Source of the DNA: Cohnella thailandensis
Lineage (GTDB): Bacteria; Bacillota; Bacilli; Paenibacillales; Paenibacillaceae
Reading direction: 5' to 3'
DNA: 64,000 nucleotides
NCBI RefSeq assembly: GCF_014212135.1
Contig: NZ_JACJVQ010000013.1
Coordinates: forward strand, 248,001 to 312,000
A program made the translations under genes and the position numbers. Positions 34,724 to 43,327 of this stretch are shown one piece after another (position 1 is the first letter of the stretch; each line of letters opens with the position of its first letter). The notes under the pieces were generated by a model that made no database searches, had not been told where the DNA came from, and saw only the letters and a program-made list of their open reading frames with translations.

Positions 34724-35542
34724 ATGGAAATCAAAACCGGCCCCGTCTGGCCATGCTCGTTGGAGGACCCCACCGACCGGAGAAGCGGCAAGCCTCGCCA
34801 ATCGGGGCTGTCCATGGTCATCGACAAGGGGCTAGGGCCTGCGGCCTTCAGCGACCTGCTCCTGACCGCAGGCGAATACATCGATCTTCTGAAGTTCGGC
34901 TTCGGAACGTCTCCGCTCTATAAAGACGAAATTCTGCGCGGCAAGATCGCCATGGCCAAACAGCATAAAGTCGCGACATTTCCGGGAGGAACGCTGCTGG
35001 AGGCCGCCGTCCGGCTGGAGGTGGTAAGCGAGTTTTTCGACATGGTAGGGGATCTCGGCTTCGACGGGGTCGAGGTATCGGACGGCACGATCGAGCTGAG
35101 CCGGCGCCAGAGGGATAGCTTGATCACGGAAGCGACTCAACGAGGGCTGAGAGTATTTACCGAGTACGGCAAAAAACAGTCGGGATCGAGAATCGTTCTG
35201 GAGGATTTGCGGAGAACCGTGGAATTGGATAAAGGAAGAGGAGCGGAGCTTGTCACCGTCGAAGCCCGGGAATCGGGTGTAGGCGTCGGATTGTTCGACG
35301 ATAGCGGCAATTGCCGCGAGGATGAGCTGCGTCGGCTTCGCCAAAGCCTGCCGGAGCTGGACATCTTGTTGTGGGAGGCGCCGAGAAAGGACCAGCAGGC
35401 CGCCCTTCTCCGCATTCTTGGAACGGAGGTCAACCTGGGCAACGTCGCGCCGTCCGACGTCATGTCCCTGGAGACGCTGCGCAGGGGCCTGCGCTCCGAT
35501 ACGTTCGCGCTTCATCGGCTGGTTTCGGATTATATGATTTAA
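34724..35542 (+). CDS. Phosphosulfolactate synthase (ComA/YitD family)
   Basis: 272 residues. The family adds sulfite to phosphoenolpyruvate to give (R)-phosphosulfolactate, first step to coenzyme M in methanogens and to sulfolactate in spores of B. subtilis. TIM-barrel motifs seen: SMVIDKGLGPAAFSDLL near residue 30, IDLLKFGFGTS, VATFPGGTLLEAA, GFDGVEVSDGTIELS, VFTEYGKKQSG and VNLGNVAPSDVMSLETLRRGL. It is transcribed opposite to the spoIIIA block, from a start with GAGGAGAG upstream. No comB or comC homologue is adjacent, so the later steps would be encoded elsewhere. A role in spore sulfolactate is inferred from context. Confidence 0.88.
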   Translation: MEIKTGPVWPCSLEDPTDRRSGKPRQSGLSMVIDKGLGPAAFSDLLLTAGEYIDLLKFGFGTSPLYKDEILRGKIAMAKQHKVATFPGGTLLEAAVRLEVVSEFFDMVGDLGFDGVEVSDGTIELSRRQRDSLITEATQRGLRVFTEYGKKQSGSRIVLEDLRRTVELDKGRGAELVTVEARESGVGVGLFDDSGNCREDELRRLRQSLPELDILLWEAPRKDQQAALLRILGTEVNLGNVAPSDVMSLETLRRGLRSDTFALHRLVSDYMI

Positions 35543-35561
35543 AACGCCCGGAGAAAGGAAC

Positions 35562-35596
35562 AGGTCCTCCCGCTATCGTTCTAAGCGGAAGGACCT
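35562..35596 (+). repeat. Inverted repeat after the phosphosulfolactate synthase gene
   Basis: AGGTCCTCCCGCT and AAGCGGAAGGACCT pair almost fully around a short loop, 20 bases after the stop. No T run follows, so it may be a weak terminator or an mRNA end-stabilising hairpin. Confidence 0.5.
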
Positions 35597-35663
35597 CTCC
35601 ATAAACATATAGTAGCGGTATGCCCGTCCGACCGCGTTCTCCTCTGGAAGGCGTGAGAGAATC

Positions 35664-36122
35664 ATGAACGGCGAAATCGTGCTAGTCGGCTTGATCGTGA
35701 TCGGCTTGATCGGCCGATCCCCTATCATAACAACCGCAGCCTGCCTTCTCCTGATCGTCAAGCTGGTTCACCTGCAGCGGTACCTTCCGTCCATCGAACG
35801 AAGAGGGCTCGAGATCGGGCTGCTGTTCCTCACCCTGGCGGTACTCGTTCCCTTCGCCTCGGGCAAGGTTCAGCTGAAAGACGTGGCGCATGCCTTCACG
35901 AGCTGGACAGGCTGGGTCGCCCTCATCGGAGGAGCCGCCGCCACCTACATGAACGGCAAAGGGCTGGAGCTGCTGAAGGTGGACCCTCAGCTTATCGTCG
36001 GCCTCGTGATCGGCTCTATCATCGGCATCGTCATGCTTCGCGGAATTCCGGTCGGCCCCCTGATGGCCGCGGGAATTACCGCCTTTATCTTAAAGGTGCT
36101 GCAGCTGTTTACGGATAAGTGA
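35664..36122 (+). CDS. DUF441 (YtwI-like) membrane protein
   Basis: 152 residues with about five transmembrane segments. The DUF441 signature runs from [30 protein letters not shown] stretches at the N-terminus to [24 protein letters not shown] at the C-terminus; [25 protein letters not shown] is typical. Function unknown. It ends 17 bases from the convergent stalk-domain gene and there is no evident terminator between them. Confidence 0.85.
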   Translation: MNGEIVLVGLIVIGLIGRSPIITTAACLLLIVKLVHLQRYLPSIERRGLEIGLLFLTLAVLVPFASGKVQLKDVAHAFTSWTGWVALIGGAAATYMNGKGLELLKVDPQLIVGLVIGSIIGIVMLRGIPVGPLMAAGITAFILKVLQLFTDK

Positions 36123-36139
36123 ATCTTGCCCGGCGTCCG

Positions 36140-37675
36140 TCAGGACATGGTGATGACGATCTTCCCCGCCTTCTGCTGCCACTCCACCTTCGCCCCGAGA
36201 GTTTCGCTGATGAAACGAAGCGGCAGATAGGAGGTTCCGCTCGCGCCGAACGGATCGTTCTGAAGCTTGACGGTCTCTCCGTTCAAGGTGGTCGTTCCGT
36301 CCTTTAAGTTAATCTTCATCGCGACGGCTGCGGTCTGACCGGTCGCTTCCCGTTCGAGAGTCGCGATCTTGCTCTCCGCTTCCCAGGAGATCCTCGCGCC
36401 AAGCTTCTCGAAGATCGAGCGCAGCGGAACGAAGGCTTGCCCGTTGCGCGTTATAACCCCGTTCGTAAGCGCGATCGATTCTCCGTTCAGGACGACCTCG
36501 ATCGGCGTTTGCAATTGGACGGGAGTTCGAATCTCGACCTCTTTATCCTCGCCGATGCCAAGGCTCCCGTATTTATTGAGTCCCCATCCCCATAAAGTGC
36601 CGTCGGTCTTCTGCATAAGAAGATGCTTCGATGCCGGCTTCATGTTGACGACATCCGATGCAAGCAGCTTAAACTCGGCGTTGGCCGGCATATCTCTCAA
36701 CTCGATGGAAGCTTCGTAGACTTTGCCCGATTGGGTTAGCGCGAACAAGGAACGCCCCGCCACATAAGCCTCCTTAACGTCCTGAACTCCCGTTAAGCGA
36801 ATGGGCGCGGGCTGCGAGTTCATCGTAGTTCCGTCCGACCATCCCGTGATCGTCGCGCCCCAGAACCAAAGCCGGCGCTGTTCGTCTATCGCCACGTTGG
36901 AAGTGCCGTTTCTCCAAGCGAAAATCAAGCGTTCCGGTAGCCCCTTGACCGGAATGGAGGACGTGCTCGCCCAATCGCCTTTGACTTTGTCATACCCTGC
37001 GACATTATAACTGCTCGGCCACTCCCTTATGGTACCGTCCTTCAGGTAGACGCCATCGGCTTGGACGCGTTCGGCTCCGACGATCTCCTGCGCCTGCACG
37101 AAGGTCGAATACGTCGCATCGGTCCGCCACACGGTCCCGTCTTTTTTGAGAAAGACGAATATCGTCTTCTGGGCAAGAGAATCGCCGTATAGAGAGACCT
37201 CCTTGACGTTGTCGATTCCGGCCAGCTTCGTATAAGGGCCGGGAATATAATCGGGATAGGATTGGCTTCCTTTATACACGTCTCCCTTGGCGTCAATGAC
37301 TATCGCATTATCGCCGTAAACGAAAGGAACGTCGACCGGATCCTGGATTCCCTCGATCTTGTAAAGATTCATTCCCGTCGATTGGGTCGCCTTCGACCAG
37401 TACCAGAGTGATCCGTCCGTCTTCTTCAGAAAATTGTCGCCGAACGTCGCCGTCACATCCGTCAAGCCTTGAAGCTGGGTAGGGACCGACGGCAAATTGG
37501 CCATGCCCCATATCCAGTACGTGCCGTCCGATTTGACCAAGGAAGAATGACCATACTCCGTTTCATAGGAGGAAATAAGAGGCTCCGTCTTCGCATCCGC
37601 TCCCGACGCCGCGCTCGGCGCGAGGCTTCCCAGCAGCATGCTGGACAATAAGGCATATCCGATAGATTTCTTCAT
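36140..37675 (-). CDS. Secreted RCC1-like repeat protein with copper amine oxidase-type stalk domain (copy 2)
   Basis: 511 residues. A signal peptide (MKKSIGYALLSSMLLGSLAPSAASGA) is followed by about 330 residues of beta-propeller-like repeats with the recurring pattern DGT-x-W-x-WG (for example SDGTYWIWGMANLPSVP, KTDGSLWYW, KTDGTLWGWGLNKYGSLGIGED). The C-terminal 140 residues are a 'copper amine oxidase N-terminal' (stalk) domain: VVLNGESIALTNGVITRNGQAFVPLRSIFEKLGARISWE and TSYLPLRFISETLGAKVEW. Such domains are cell-surface modules common in Paenibacillaceae and have no catalytic copper site. Exported or wall-associated; function unknown. Paralogue of the next gene, 30 bases away. Confidence 0.85.
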   Translation of the reverse strand: MKKSIGYALLSSMLLGSLAPSAASGADAKTEPLISSYETEYGHSSLVKSDGTYWIWGMANLPSVPTQLQGLTDVTATFGDNFLKKTDGSLWYWSKATQSTGMNLYKIEGIQDPVDVPFVYGDNAIVIDAKGDVYKGSQSYPDYIPGPYTKLAGIDNVKEVSLYGDSLAQKTIFVFLKKDGTVWRTDATYSTFVQAQEIVGAERVQADGVYLKDGTIREWPSSYNVAGYDKVKGDWASTSSIPVKGLPERLIFAWRNGTSNVAIDEQRRLWFWGATITGWSDGTTMNSQPAPIRLTGVQDVKEAYVAGRSLFALTQSGKVYEASIELRDMPANAEFKLLASDVVNMKPASKHLLMQKTDGTLWGWGLNKYGSLGIGEDKEVEIRTPVQLQTPIEVVLNGESIALTNGVITRNGQAFVPLRSIFEKLGARISWEAESKIATLEREATGQTAAVAMKINLKDGTTTLNGETVKLQNDPFGASGTSYLPLRFISETLGAKVEWQQKAGKIVITMS

Positions 37676-37705
37676 GTCGATCTCCTTCGCCGTTTCGAAT
37701 GGCTA

Positions 37706-39208
37706 TTATGACATTGCGATCTGAATCTTGCCTTCCTTCTGCTGCCAATCGACCTTAGCTCCCAGAGACTCGCTGATGAATCGAAGCGGCAGATAGGAGC
37801 TTCCCGCCGAGCTGAACAACTCGTTCTGAAGCTTGACTTCCGATCCGTTTAAGGCGGTCGTTCCTGCTTTGAAATTCAGCCGTACCGTAACGGAAGGGTT
37901 CCGTTCGGTCGCCGGCCGTTCCAAGGTCGCAATCTTGTTCGTCCCATCCCACGAAATCTTCGCGCCAAGCTTCTCGAATATGGAGCGCAATGGGACGAAA
38001 GCTTGCGAGTTGCGCGTAATGACCCCATTCTTTAGAGGGATGGATTCCCCGTTCAGCTCGACCTCGATCGGAGCCTGCATCGGAAGCGGAATATCCGTCG
38101 TGAACTCCTTGTCGTCGCCCGTTCCGAAATTTCCGTATTTGTTGTGTCCCCATACCCAAAGCGTACCGTCGTTCTTCTGTAGGATCGAATGACTTAATCC
38201 GACGGCATTCGCGGCCAGCAGCGTAAACTTGGCGTCCTTCGGCATCGTCGTCCATTCGATCGAAGCCTCGTAAACCTTGCCCTCTTGCGTCAGGACGGAT
38301 ATCGAACGGTCCAAGGCATATGCGGTCTTCACATTCTTCGCATTCGTAAGAAGAACGGGAGCAGACTGCTCATGGCGGGCTGTACCATCGGAAAAGCCTG
38401 TGACCGTGGCTCCCCAGAACCACAGGCGCAGCTCGCTGTCGATTCCCAAATTCGCCTTGCCGTTCGACGATACGGACTTGAGGGCTGGCAAGCCTTCGAC
38501 GCGCTTCGCGGTTTCCGTCTTCCAACTCTCTTGCGAATAGTCCGGATCGTATTCGACCGACCATTCGCGGACGGAGCCGTCCTTCAGCAAGACGACTTCT
38601 TGTTGGATATGGACCGCATCGCGAATCTCCGCGGAAGGTAAGATCGACGTCAGCGAGATATCGGAACGCCATACGCTTCCGTCCTTCTTCAAGAAGACGA
38701 TGATCATTCCCGTTGGATATTTATAGTAATAGGTTAGTTCCGCCACGCCGCCGATTCCTTCCAATGGGGCATAATGATAACGGCTTGGGTCTTCTTCCAA
38801 GCGCGATCCTCTATAAACGCGGCCCTCTTCGTCCAAGATAAGAGCGTATTCGTTGGAGAACGCCAGAACGTCGATCGGTTTCGATATCTCTTCGACTTTA
38901 TGGAGATCATAGCCCGTCGTCGTCTTCTTATTCTCTTCCCACCTCCACAAGGAACCGTCCGTCTTCCGGACATATTGGCCGTCGAACGATTTCTCCACAT
39001 CCGTCAAGCCTTGAATCTGCGTCGGCACCGTCTGCTTCTGGAAACCGCCCCAGACCCAATACGTGCCGTCTGTCTTAATAAGAGAGTGCCCGTCATAGTC
39101 GGCGATGAATCCGTTCTTCGTCGCCGAATCAGCCCCTGACGCCGCGCTCGGCCATAGACTCCCAAGCAGCAAGCCGGATAAAATAGCGTACGTTAGCGTT
39201 TTTTTCAA
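37706..39208 (-). CDS. Secreted RCC1-like repeat protein with copper amine oxidase-type stalk domain (copy 1)
   Basis: 500 residues. Start TTG 39208 (LKKTLTYAILSGLLLGSLWPSAASGAD signal peptide), with GAGGAGA eight bases upstream; the frame stays open to 39331 but the extra N-terminus has no family support. Repeats of the RCC1/YncD-like pattern (KTDGTYWVWGGFQKQTVPTQIQG, KKDGSVWRSD, KNDGTLWVWGHNKYGNFGTGDD) cover residues 30-360; the stalk domain with VELNGESIPLKNGVITRNSQAFVPLRS and SYLPLRFISESLGAKVDW ends the protein. Colinear throughout with the downstream copy, showing a tandem duplication that has since diverged. Function unknown. Confidence 0.85.
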   Translation of the reverse strand: MKKTLTYAILSGLLLGSLWPSAASGADSATKNGFIADYDGHSLIKTDGTYWVWGGFQKQTVPTQIQGLTDVEKSFDGQYVRKTDGSLWRWEENKKTTTGYDLHKVEEISKPIDVLAFSNEYALILDEEGRVYRGSRLEEDPSRYHYAPLEGIGGVAELTYYYKYPTGMIIVFLKKDGSVWRSDISLTSILPSAEIRDAVHIQQEVVLLKDGSVREWSVEYDPDYSQESWKTETAKRVEGLPALKSVSSNGKANLGIDSELRLWFWGATVTGFSDGTARHEQSAPVLLTNAKNVKTAYALDRSISVLTQEGKVYEASIEWTTMPKDAKFTLLAANAVGLSHSILQKNDGTLWVWGHNKYGNFGTGDDKEFTTDIPLPMQAPIEVELNGESIPLKNGVITRNSQAFVPLRSIFEKLGAKISWDGTNKIATLERPATERNPSVTVRLNFKAGTTALNGSEVKLQNELFSSAGSSYLPLRFISESLGAKVDWQQKEGKIQIAMS

Positions 39209-39574
39209 TGCGCCAATCTCCTCTTTTTCTATCGTTTTCAAAACCGGAGCGTACTCATGCCTTCCATCCATGAAGCTGAGTCGGCACCGACGGCATCCCG
39301 TATCCGCCCCCAGATCCAAAGTGCTCGTCATTTATGTATCCGAATAGTAGACGTACGTTCGCAAGGCAAGGTTTCGGGGCTTAGGAAAATTGAGGTTTTC
39401 TTTAACTTCGTGCCATGGCGGCTTAAATATGACTATCTTTAGACGATTCATGGGAATCCATGCCGCTCCAGAGGCAGCTTCCGAGTATCCTGAGCGAATG
39501 GGAGAAGAGACATAATCCTATAATTCTTAAATAGTCACAATCGGTGCTCCCGTCTAACCGACCCAAAAATCCAC
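39209..39574. other. Intergenic region without a recognised gene
   Basis: About 366 bases between the first stalk-domain gene and the lysC terminator. It should hold the promoter of the tandem pair. No convincing coding frame, RNA gene or -35/-10 pair was recognised. Confidence 0.5.
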
Positions 39575-39614
39575 GCAAAAAAACAAACAAGCCCGGCTGC
39601 ATAGCCAGGCTTGT
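39575..39614 (-). terminator. Terminator of lysC
   Basis: ACAAGCC-C-GGC and GCC-A-GGCTTGT form a stem with one mismatch around a 5-6-base loop; on the minus strand TTTGTTTTTTTG follows. It lies 18 bases after the lysC stop. Confidence 0.88.
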
Positions 39615-39631
39615 CGAGATGCAACAATCTA

Positions 39632-40150
39632 TTAGCGGCGATCCTGAGGTCCGCCGACGAAAGCCGCATCGGCCGTATCCAGGCCGTAAGCGGTGTGCAG
39701 CGCGCGCACGACGTCGTGAAGCGGCTCGGCCGCGATGACGCAGGAGCACTTGATCTCCGACGTGCTCACCATCTTGATGCTGACGTCCAGCTTCGAGATG
39801 ACGTCGAACATCTTGGCGGCCACTCCAGGGTTGGACACCATGCCCGCTCCGACGATGGATACCTTCACGAGGCCTTCCTCGAAGGTAGCTTCGCGGTAAG
39901 AGACGACGCTGCGGATGTTCTCGATAACGCCGAGAGCCTTGGCGCGGTCCGTCAGCGATACCGTGAAGGAGAAGTCCGCCTTACCGTTCTGGACTCCGCT
40001 CTGCACGATAATATCGACGTCGATCCCCTCCGCCGCGAGCGCTCCGAATACGTTCGCCAGCACTCCCGGAACGTCTTCTACCCCTAGAATGCTGATGCGG
40101 GCGACGTTCTTGTCGAACGCGATTCCGCTGACGACGACTCCTTGTTCCAT
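39632..40150 (-). CDS. lysC: LysC beta subunit from an internal start
   Basis: In-frame ATG at 40150 (MEQGVVVSGIAFDKN) is preceded by AAGGGAGG eight bases upstream. It would make a 172-residue ACT-domain protein identical to the C-terminus of LysC. The beta subunit of B. subtilis aspartokinase II, made in the same way, has about 164 residues and begins at the corresponding place. Confidence 0.8.
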   Translation of the reverse strand: MEQGVVVSGIAFDKNVARISILGVEDVPGVLANVFGALAAEGIDVDIIVQSGVQNGKADFSFTVSLTDRAKALGVIENIRSVVSYREATFEEGLVKVSIVGAGMVSNPGVAAKMFDVISKLDVSIKMVSTSEIKCSCVIAAEPLHDVVRALHTAYGLDTADAAFVGGPQDRR

Positions 40151-40885
40151 TGCTGCTTCCTCCCTTACGAGCGTACCTTCATTCTGAGTGAAACTCGACC
40201 GTACCACGAGATGAACCTTGTTATGCTTGGCGTATTCGACGGCGCGCGGATGAAGGACGGCCGCTCCGAGATGGGCAAGCTCCAGCATCTCGTCGTAAGA
40301 AATGACGTCGAGCTTGCGCGCGTTCTTCACGACGCGGGGGTCGGTGGAATAAACGCCGTCGACGTCCGTATAAATCTCGCACACGTCCGCGCGGATGGCG
40401 GCGGCAAGAGCGACCGCCGTCGTATCGGAGCCTCCGCGGCCCAGCGTCGTAATCTCTCCGTCTTCCGTCATGCCTTGGAAGCCGGCCACGATCGCGATAT
40501 TGCCGTCGTCCAACGCCTTGAACAGCCGCGCGGGAGCGATATCGGAGATGCGAGCCTTGCCGTGCACCGCTTCGGTTACGATGCCGGCTTGCCAGCCGGT
40601 AAACGATTTGGCTTCATGACCTAGCTTGTGTATCGTCATGGCCAGAAGGGCGACGGAGATCTGCTCTCCGGTCGTCAGCAGCATATCCATCTCCCTGGCC
40701 GGCGGTTTGTCGTTGAGCTCCTGGGATTTATCGATCAAATCGTCCGTCGTGTCTCCCATCGCGGAGACGACAACGACGACGCGGTGGCCTTGCAGCTTCT
40801 TGTCGATGATTCTCTGAGCCACGCGCTGCATCCGTTCCGCCGTTCCGACGGAACTGCCGCCGAACTTCATTACGATTAAGGACAA
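39632..40885 (-). CDS. lysC: Aspartate kinase (LysC, aspartokinase II type)
   Basis: 417 residues. Phosphorylates aspartate as the first step to lysine, diaminopimelate, threonine and methionine. The kinase domain has LIVMKFGGSSVGTAERM, TTGEQISVALLAM, GRGGSDTTAVALAAAI and EIYTDVDGVYSTDPR; two C-terminal ACT domains follow, with ARISILGVEDVPGVLANVFGAL and VSIVGAGMVSNPGVAAKMF. TTG 40885 is the start, after AAGGAGT. An internal ATG with a strong ribosome site gives a separate ACT-only beta subunit, as in B. subtilis LysC. No lysine riboswitch fits in the 150-base leader, so control is probably by feedback inhibition and other means. Confidence 0.94.
   Translation of the reverse strand: MSLIVMKFGGSSVGTAERMQRVAQRIIDKKLQGHRVVVVVSAMGDTTDDLIDKSQELNDKPPAREMDMLLTTGEQISVALLAMTIHKLGHEAKSFTGWQAGIVTEAVHGKARISDIAPARLFKALDDGNIAIVAGFQGMTEDGEITTLGRGGSDTTAVALAAAIRADVCEIYTDVDGVYSTDPRVVKNARKLDVISYDEMLELAHLGAAVLHPRAVEYAKHNKVHLVVRSSFTQNEGTLVREEAAMEQGVVVSGIAFDKNVARISILGVEDVPGVLANVFGALAAEGIDVDIIVQSGVQNGKADFSFTVSLTDRAKALGVIENIRSVVSYREATFEEGLVKVSIVGAGMVSNPGVAAKMFDVISKLDVSIKMVSTSEIKCSCVIAAEPLHDVVRALHTAYGLDTADAAFVGGPQDRR
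40159..40166 (-). promoter_or_regulatory. Internal ribosome binding site for the LysC beta subunit
   Basis: AAGGGAGG on the minus strand, inside lysC and 8 bases before the in-frame ATG at 40150. The site is as strong as those before whole genes in this window. Confidence 0.8.
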
Positions 40886-40953
40886 CGCAGTTTCACTCCT
40901 TGATCATGCATCTGGTTCAATCTTCGGGATTATATATCTGCATACAGCAGTAT

Positions 40954-40962
40954 ATTATAGCA
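40954..40962 (-). promoter_or_regulatory. Extended -10 promoter of lysC
   Basis: TGCTATAAT on the minus strand, a perfect extended -10, 69 bases upstream of the lysC TTG and just after the efp terminator. The -35 (TTTCTG at 17 bases) is weak. Confidence 0.6.
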
Positions 40963-40985
40963 CAACTATTTGGGCCCAGAAATAC

Positions 40986-41029
40986 AAAAAATCCTTGCCC
41001 CGCACATTTCTGTGCTTGGGGCAAGGACT
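40986..41029 (-). terminator. Terminator of the [11 protein letters not shown] unit
   Basis: TCCTTGCCCC and GGGGCAAGGA with an inner CACA/TGTG pairing form a long stem; TTTTTT follows on the minus strand. It starts 12 bases after the efp stop. Confidence 0.92.
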
Positions 41030-41041
41030 TGGAGACGGCTC

Positions 41042-41599
41042 TTACGCGCGGGAGACGTATTTGCCTTCGCGGGTATCGATCGTCAGAACGTCGCCTTCGT
41101 TGATGAAGAGAGGCACTTGAACGTTCAGCCCCGTCTCCAGCTTGGCGTTCTTCGTCGCGCCGGTAGCGGTGTTGCCTTTGATGCCCGGCTCGGTCTCGAC
41201 GACCTTCAGGTCGACGCTGTTCGGAATGTTGATCCCGATGATTTCGCCCTGGTAGCTCTGAATGTTAACGTTCATGTTCTCGAGAAGGAAGTTGATTTCC
41301 CATTCGAGCTGCTTCTTGTCCAGCGTGAACTGGTCGAAGGTTTCGTTATCCATGAAGGTATACTCGCTGCCGGAATTGTACAGGTATTGCACCTGGCGGT
41401 TCTCGACATGCGCGCGTACGACGTTCTCGCCGGCGCGGAACGTCTTCTCGATGGCGTTCCCGTTGCGGAGGTTCTTCAGCTTGGTGCGGACGAACGCCGC
41501 GCCCTTGCCCGGTTTAACGTGCTGGAAGTCAACAACGGAGCAGAGGTCTCCGTCCACTTCGATGGTAAGGCCTGTCTTTAAATCGTTAACGGAAATCAC
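41042..41599 (-). CDS. efp: Elongation factor P
   Basis: 185 residues, tRNA-shaped factor that rescues ribosomes stalled at polyproline. Three beta-barrel domains: [37 protein letters not shown] with the tip loop PGKG that carries the conserved Lys, then [27 protein letters not shown], and the C-terminal [36 protein letters not shown] signature. GTG start at 41599 with AGGAGGG upstream. Gene order [11 protein letters not shown] is that of B. subtilis. Confidence 0.97.
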   Translation of the reverse strand: MISVNDLKTGLTIEVDGDLCSVVDFQHVKPGKGAAFVRTKLKNLRNGNAIEKTFRAGENVVRAHVENRQVQYLYNSGSEYTFMDNETFDQFTLDKKQLEWEINFLLENMNVNIQSYQGEIIGINIPNSVDLKVVETEPGIKGNTATGATKNAKLETGLNVQVPLFINEGDVLTIDTREGKYVSRA

Positions 41600-41644
41600 T
41601 TTAAAAATTCCCTCCTGTGGAAACGTGGTTCTCCGATACGGCAG

Positions 41645-42718
41645 CTAGTCCAGAACGATAAGCTCCTTCGGCGAACGAGTAAGTATTTTAATCCCGTCAT
41701 CCGTCACGACGACATCGTCTTCGATCCGCACGCCCCCGAAGCCGGGGAGATAAATGCCGGGTTCGACCGTGATGATCATGCCGGGGGTTAAAATCGTGTC
41801 CGAATTTCGAGCCAGGCGAGGCGCTTCGTGCACCTCCATACCGATGCCATGTCCGGTACTGTGGCCGAAATATTCACCATAACCATACCTTGTAATGATA
41901 TCTCTCGTCAAGGCGTCTCCTTCATGTCCCGTCATTCCGGGACGAAGATGCTTCAGCGCGTTCAGCTGGGACTCCAGCACGATATCGTAGATTTCCCGAT
42001 GGCGGTCGGTCGGCCGGCCGACGACGACGGTGCGCGTGATGTCCGAGACATATCCTTTGTAGGAGGCTCCGAAATCGAGCGTAACGAAGTCTCCTCGCTC
42101 GATCAGCTTATCGCTCGCTTTGCCGTGCGGCAGGGAGGAGCGTTCGCCGGACGCGACGATCGTCTCGAAGGAGACTCCGGACGCGCCTTCTTTTCTCATG
42201 AAGAATTCAAGCTCCAGCGAGACCGATGCTTCCGTTACTCCCGGCTTGATGAAGCCGAGAATATGCTCGAACGCCCGGTCCGCGAGGTCCGCCGCTTCCT
42301 GGACGACGGCGATCTCTTGCTCGTCCTTCACGACGCGAAGCTTCTCGACGGCCCCTTGCGAGAGGACGAGCTCGATGGGATCCAGCTTCTCTTGAACGGA
42401 CAGGAAAGTCGCGTAACTCATATCCTGTTCTTCGATTAGAAGCCTCTTAACTCCCCATTTGCTTAGCAACGCGGCGACGTCGCCGTAGATGCCGGGGCCG
42501 TGCTCGACGATCTCGAAGCCCTTCGCTTGCCGAGGCGCCTGTTCGCGGTAGCGGAAGTCGGTCAGCAGGACGGCTTGCTCCGCCGATATCAGAACGACGC
42601 CGGAGCTGCCGGTGAACCCCGTCAAATACCGGCGGTTGATCTCGTTCGTAATAAGGATGGCATCTCCGCCAAGCTCCTGAACCAAAGTCCTTAATTTGCT
42701 TACTCTCTCGTTAGGCAC
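41645..42718 (-). CDS. papA: Xaa-Pro aminopeptidase (YqhT/PapA family)
   Basis: 357 residues. Creatinase-like N-terminal domain (ILITNEINRRYLTGFTGSSGVVLIS) and a pita-bread M24 metallopeptidase domain with the five metal ligands visible in DFVTLDFGASYKGYVSDITRT, GHSTGHGIGMEVHEAPRL, PGMIITVEPGIYLPGFGGVRIEDDVVV. It releases N-terminal residues ahead of proline in the cytosol. GTG start at 42718. It lies upstream of efp, which acts on proline-rich nascent chains; the pairing is conserved in Firmicutes. Confidence 0.93.
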   Translation of the reverse strand: MPNERVSKLRTLVQELGGDAILITNEINRRYLTGFTGSSGVVLISAEQAVLLTDFRYREQAPRQAKGFEIVEHGPGIYGDVAALLSKWGVKRLLIEEQDMSYATFLSVQEKLDPIELVLSQGAVEKLRVVKDEQEIAVVQEAADLADRAFEHILGFIKPGVTEASVSLELEFFMRKEGASGVSFETIVASGERSSLPHGKASDKLIERGDFVTLDFGASYKGYVSDITRTVVVGRPTDRHREIYDIVLESQLNALKHLRPGMTGHEGDALTRDIITRYGYGEYFGHSTGHGIGMEVHEAPRLARNSDTILTPGMIITVEPGIYLPGFGGVRIEDDVVVTDDGIKILTRSPKELIVLD

Positions 42719-42735
42719 TTGTCATCATCCCTTTC

Positions 42736-43185
42736 TTATCGGTCCGTCTTGACGCCGAGGTGATCGCACAGCGCGAGCAGCCCCATCTCGTAGCCGTAAG
42801 AGCCGAAGCCCGAGATCTGGCCGACGCAGACCGCCGCCGTCATCGATACATGGCGGAACGGCTCCCGCTTATGAATGTTGGACAGGTGCACCTCGACGGT
42901 CGGAAGTCCGACGGAAGCGATTCCGTCGCGAAGCGCGATGCTCGTGTGAGTATACGCTCCGGGATTGATGACGATTCCATCCTGTTTGCCGAAGGCCGAA
43001 TGGATCTTATCGAGCAGATCGCCTTCGTGGTTGGATTGGTAAAATTCCAATTCGACGCCCAGGCGTTCGGCCGCCGCAAGCAAATCCGCCTCGATCTGCT
43101 TCAACGTCTTCGAGCCGTAAATTCCGGGCTCCCGAATGCCCAGCATGTTCAAATTCGGTCCGTTCAACACCAAAATACGGGTCAT
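42736..43185 (-). CDS. aroQ: 3-dehydroquinate dehydratase, type II
   Basis: 149 residues. Converts 3-dehydroquinate to 3-dehydroshikimate in the shikimate pathway. Flavodoxin-like dodecameric enzyme with [20 protein letters not shown] (catalytic Tyr), [15 protein letters not shown] (Arg/His region altered to family standard), [20 protein letters not shown] and [18 protein letters not shown] with the general-acid His. GAGGAGC lies before the ATG. The order [15 protein letters not shown] is as in B. subtilis. Confidence 0.96.
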   Translation of the reverse strand: MTRILVLNGPNLNMLGIREPGIYGSKTLKQIEADLLAAAERLGVELEFYQSNHEGDLLDKIHSAFGKQDGIVINPGAYTHTSIALRDGIASVGLPTVEVHLSNIHKREPFRHVSMTAAVCVGQISGFGSYGYEMGLLALCDHLGVKTDR

Positions 43186-43274
43186 GATTCGCGCTCCTCA
43201 ATGATTCCGGTTGATCTGCGGGAGCCGCAAGCTTGCCGGCCGTCGCCGCAGCGTTAGACTAACACTCGGAAATT

Positions 43275-43283
43275 ATTGTATCA
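43275..43283 (-). promoter_or_regulatory. Extended -10 promoter of [11 protein letters not shown]
   Basis: TGATACAAT on the minus strand, 90 bases before aroQ; TG-N-TACAAT is one base off the extended -10 consensus. The -35 is poor. Confidence 0.45.
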
Positions 43284-43327
43284 TAGCGCGATCCCGATCT
43301 ACCAGACCGGCGAACTCTTCACCCCCG

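Noticed and set aside
40886..41041. Lysine riboswitch before lysC
   Set aside because: The leader after the predicted promoter is only about 60 bases, too short for the roughly 170-base lysine aptamer, and none of its conserved motifs were seen.
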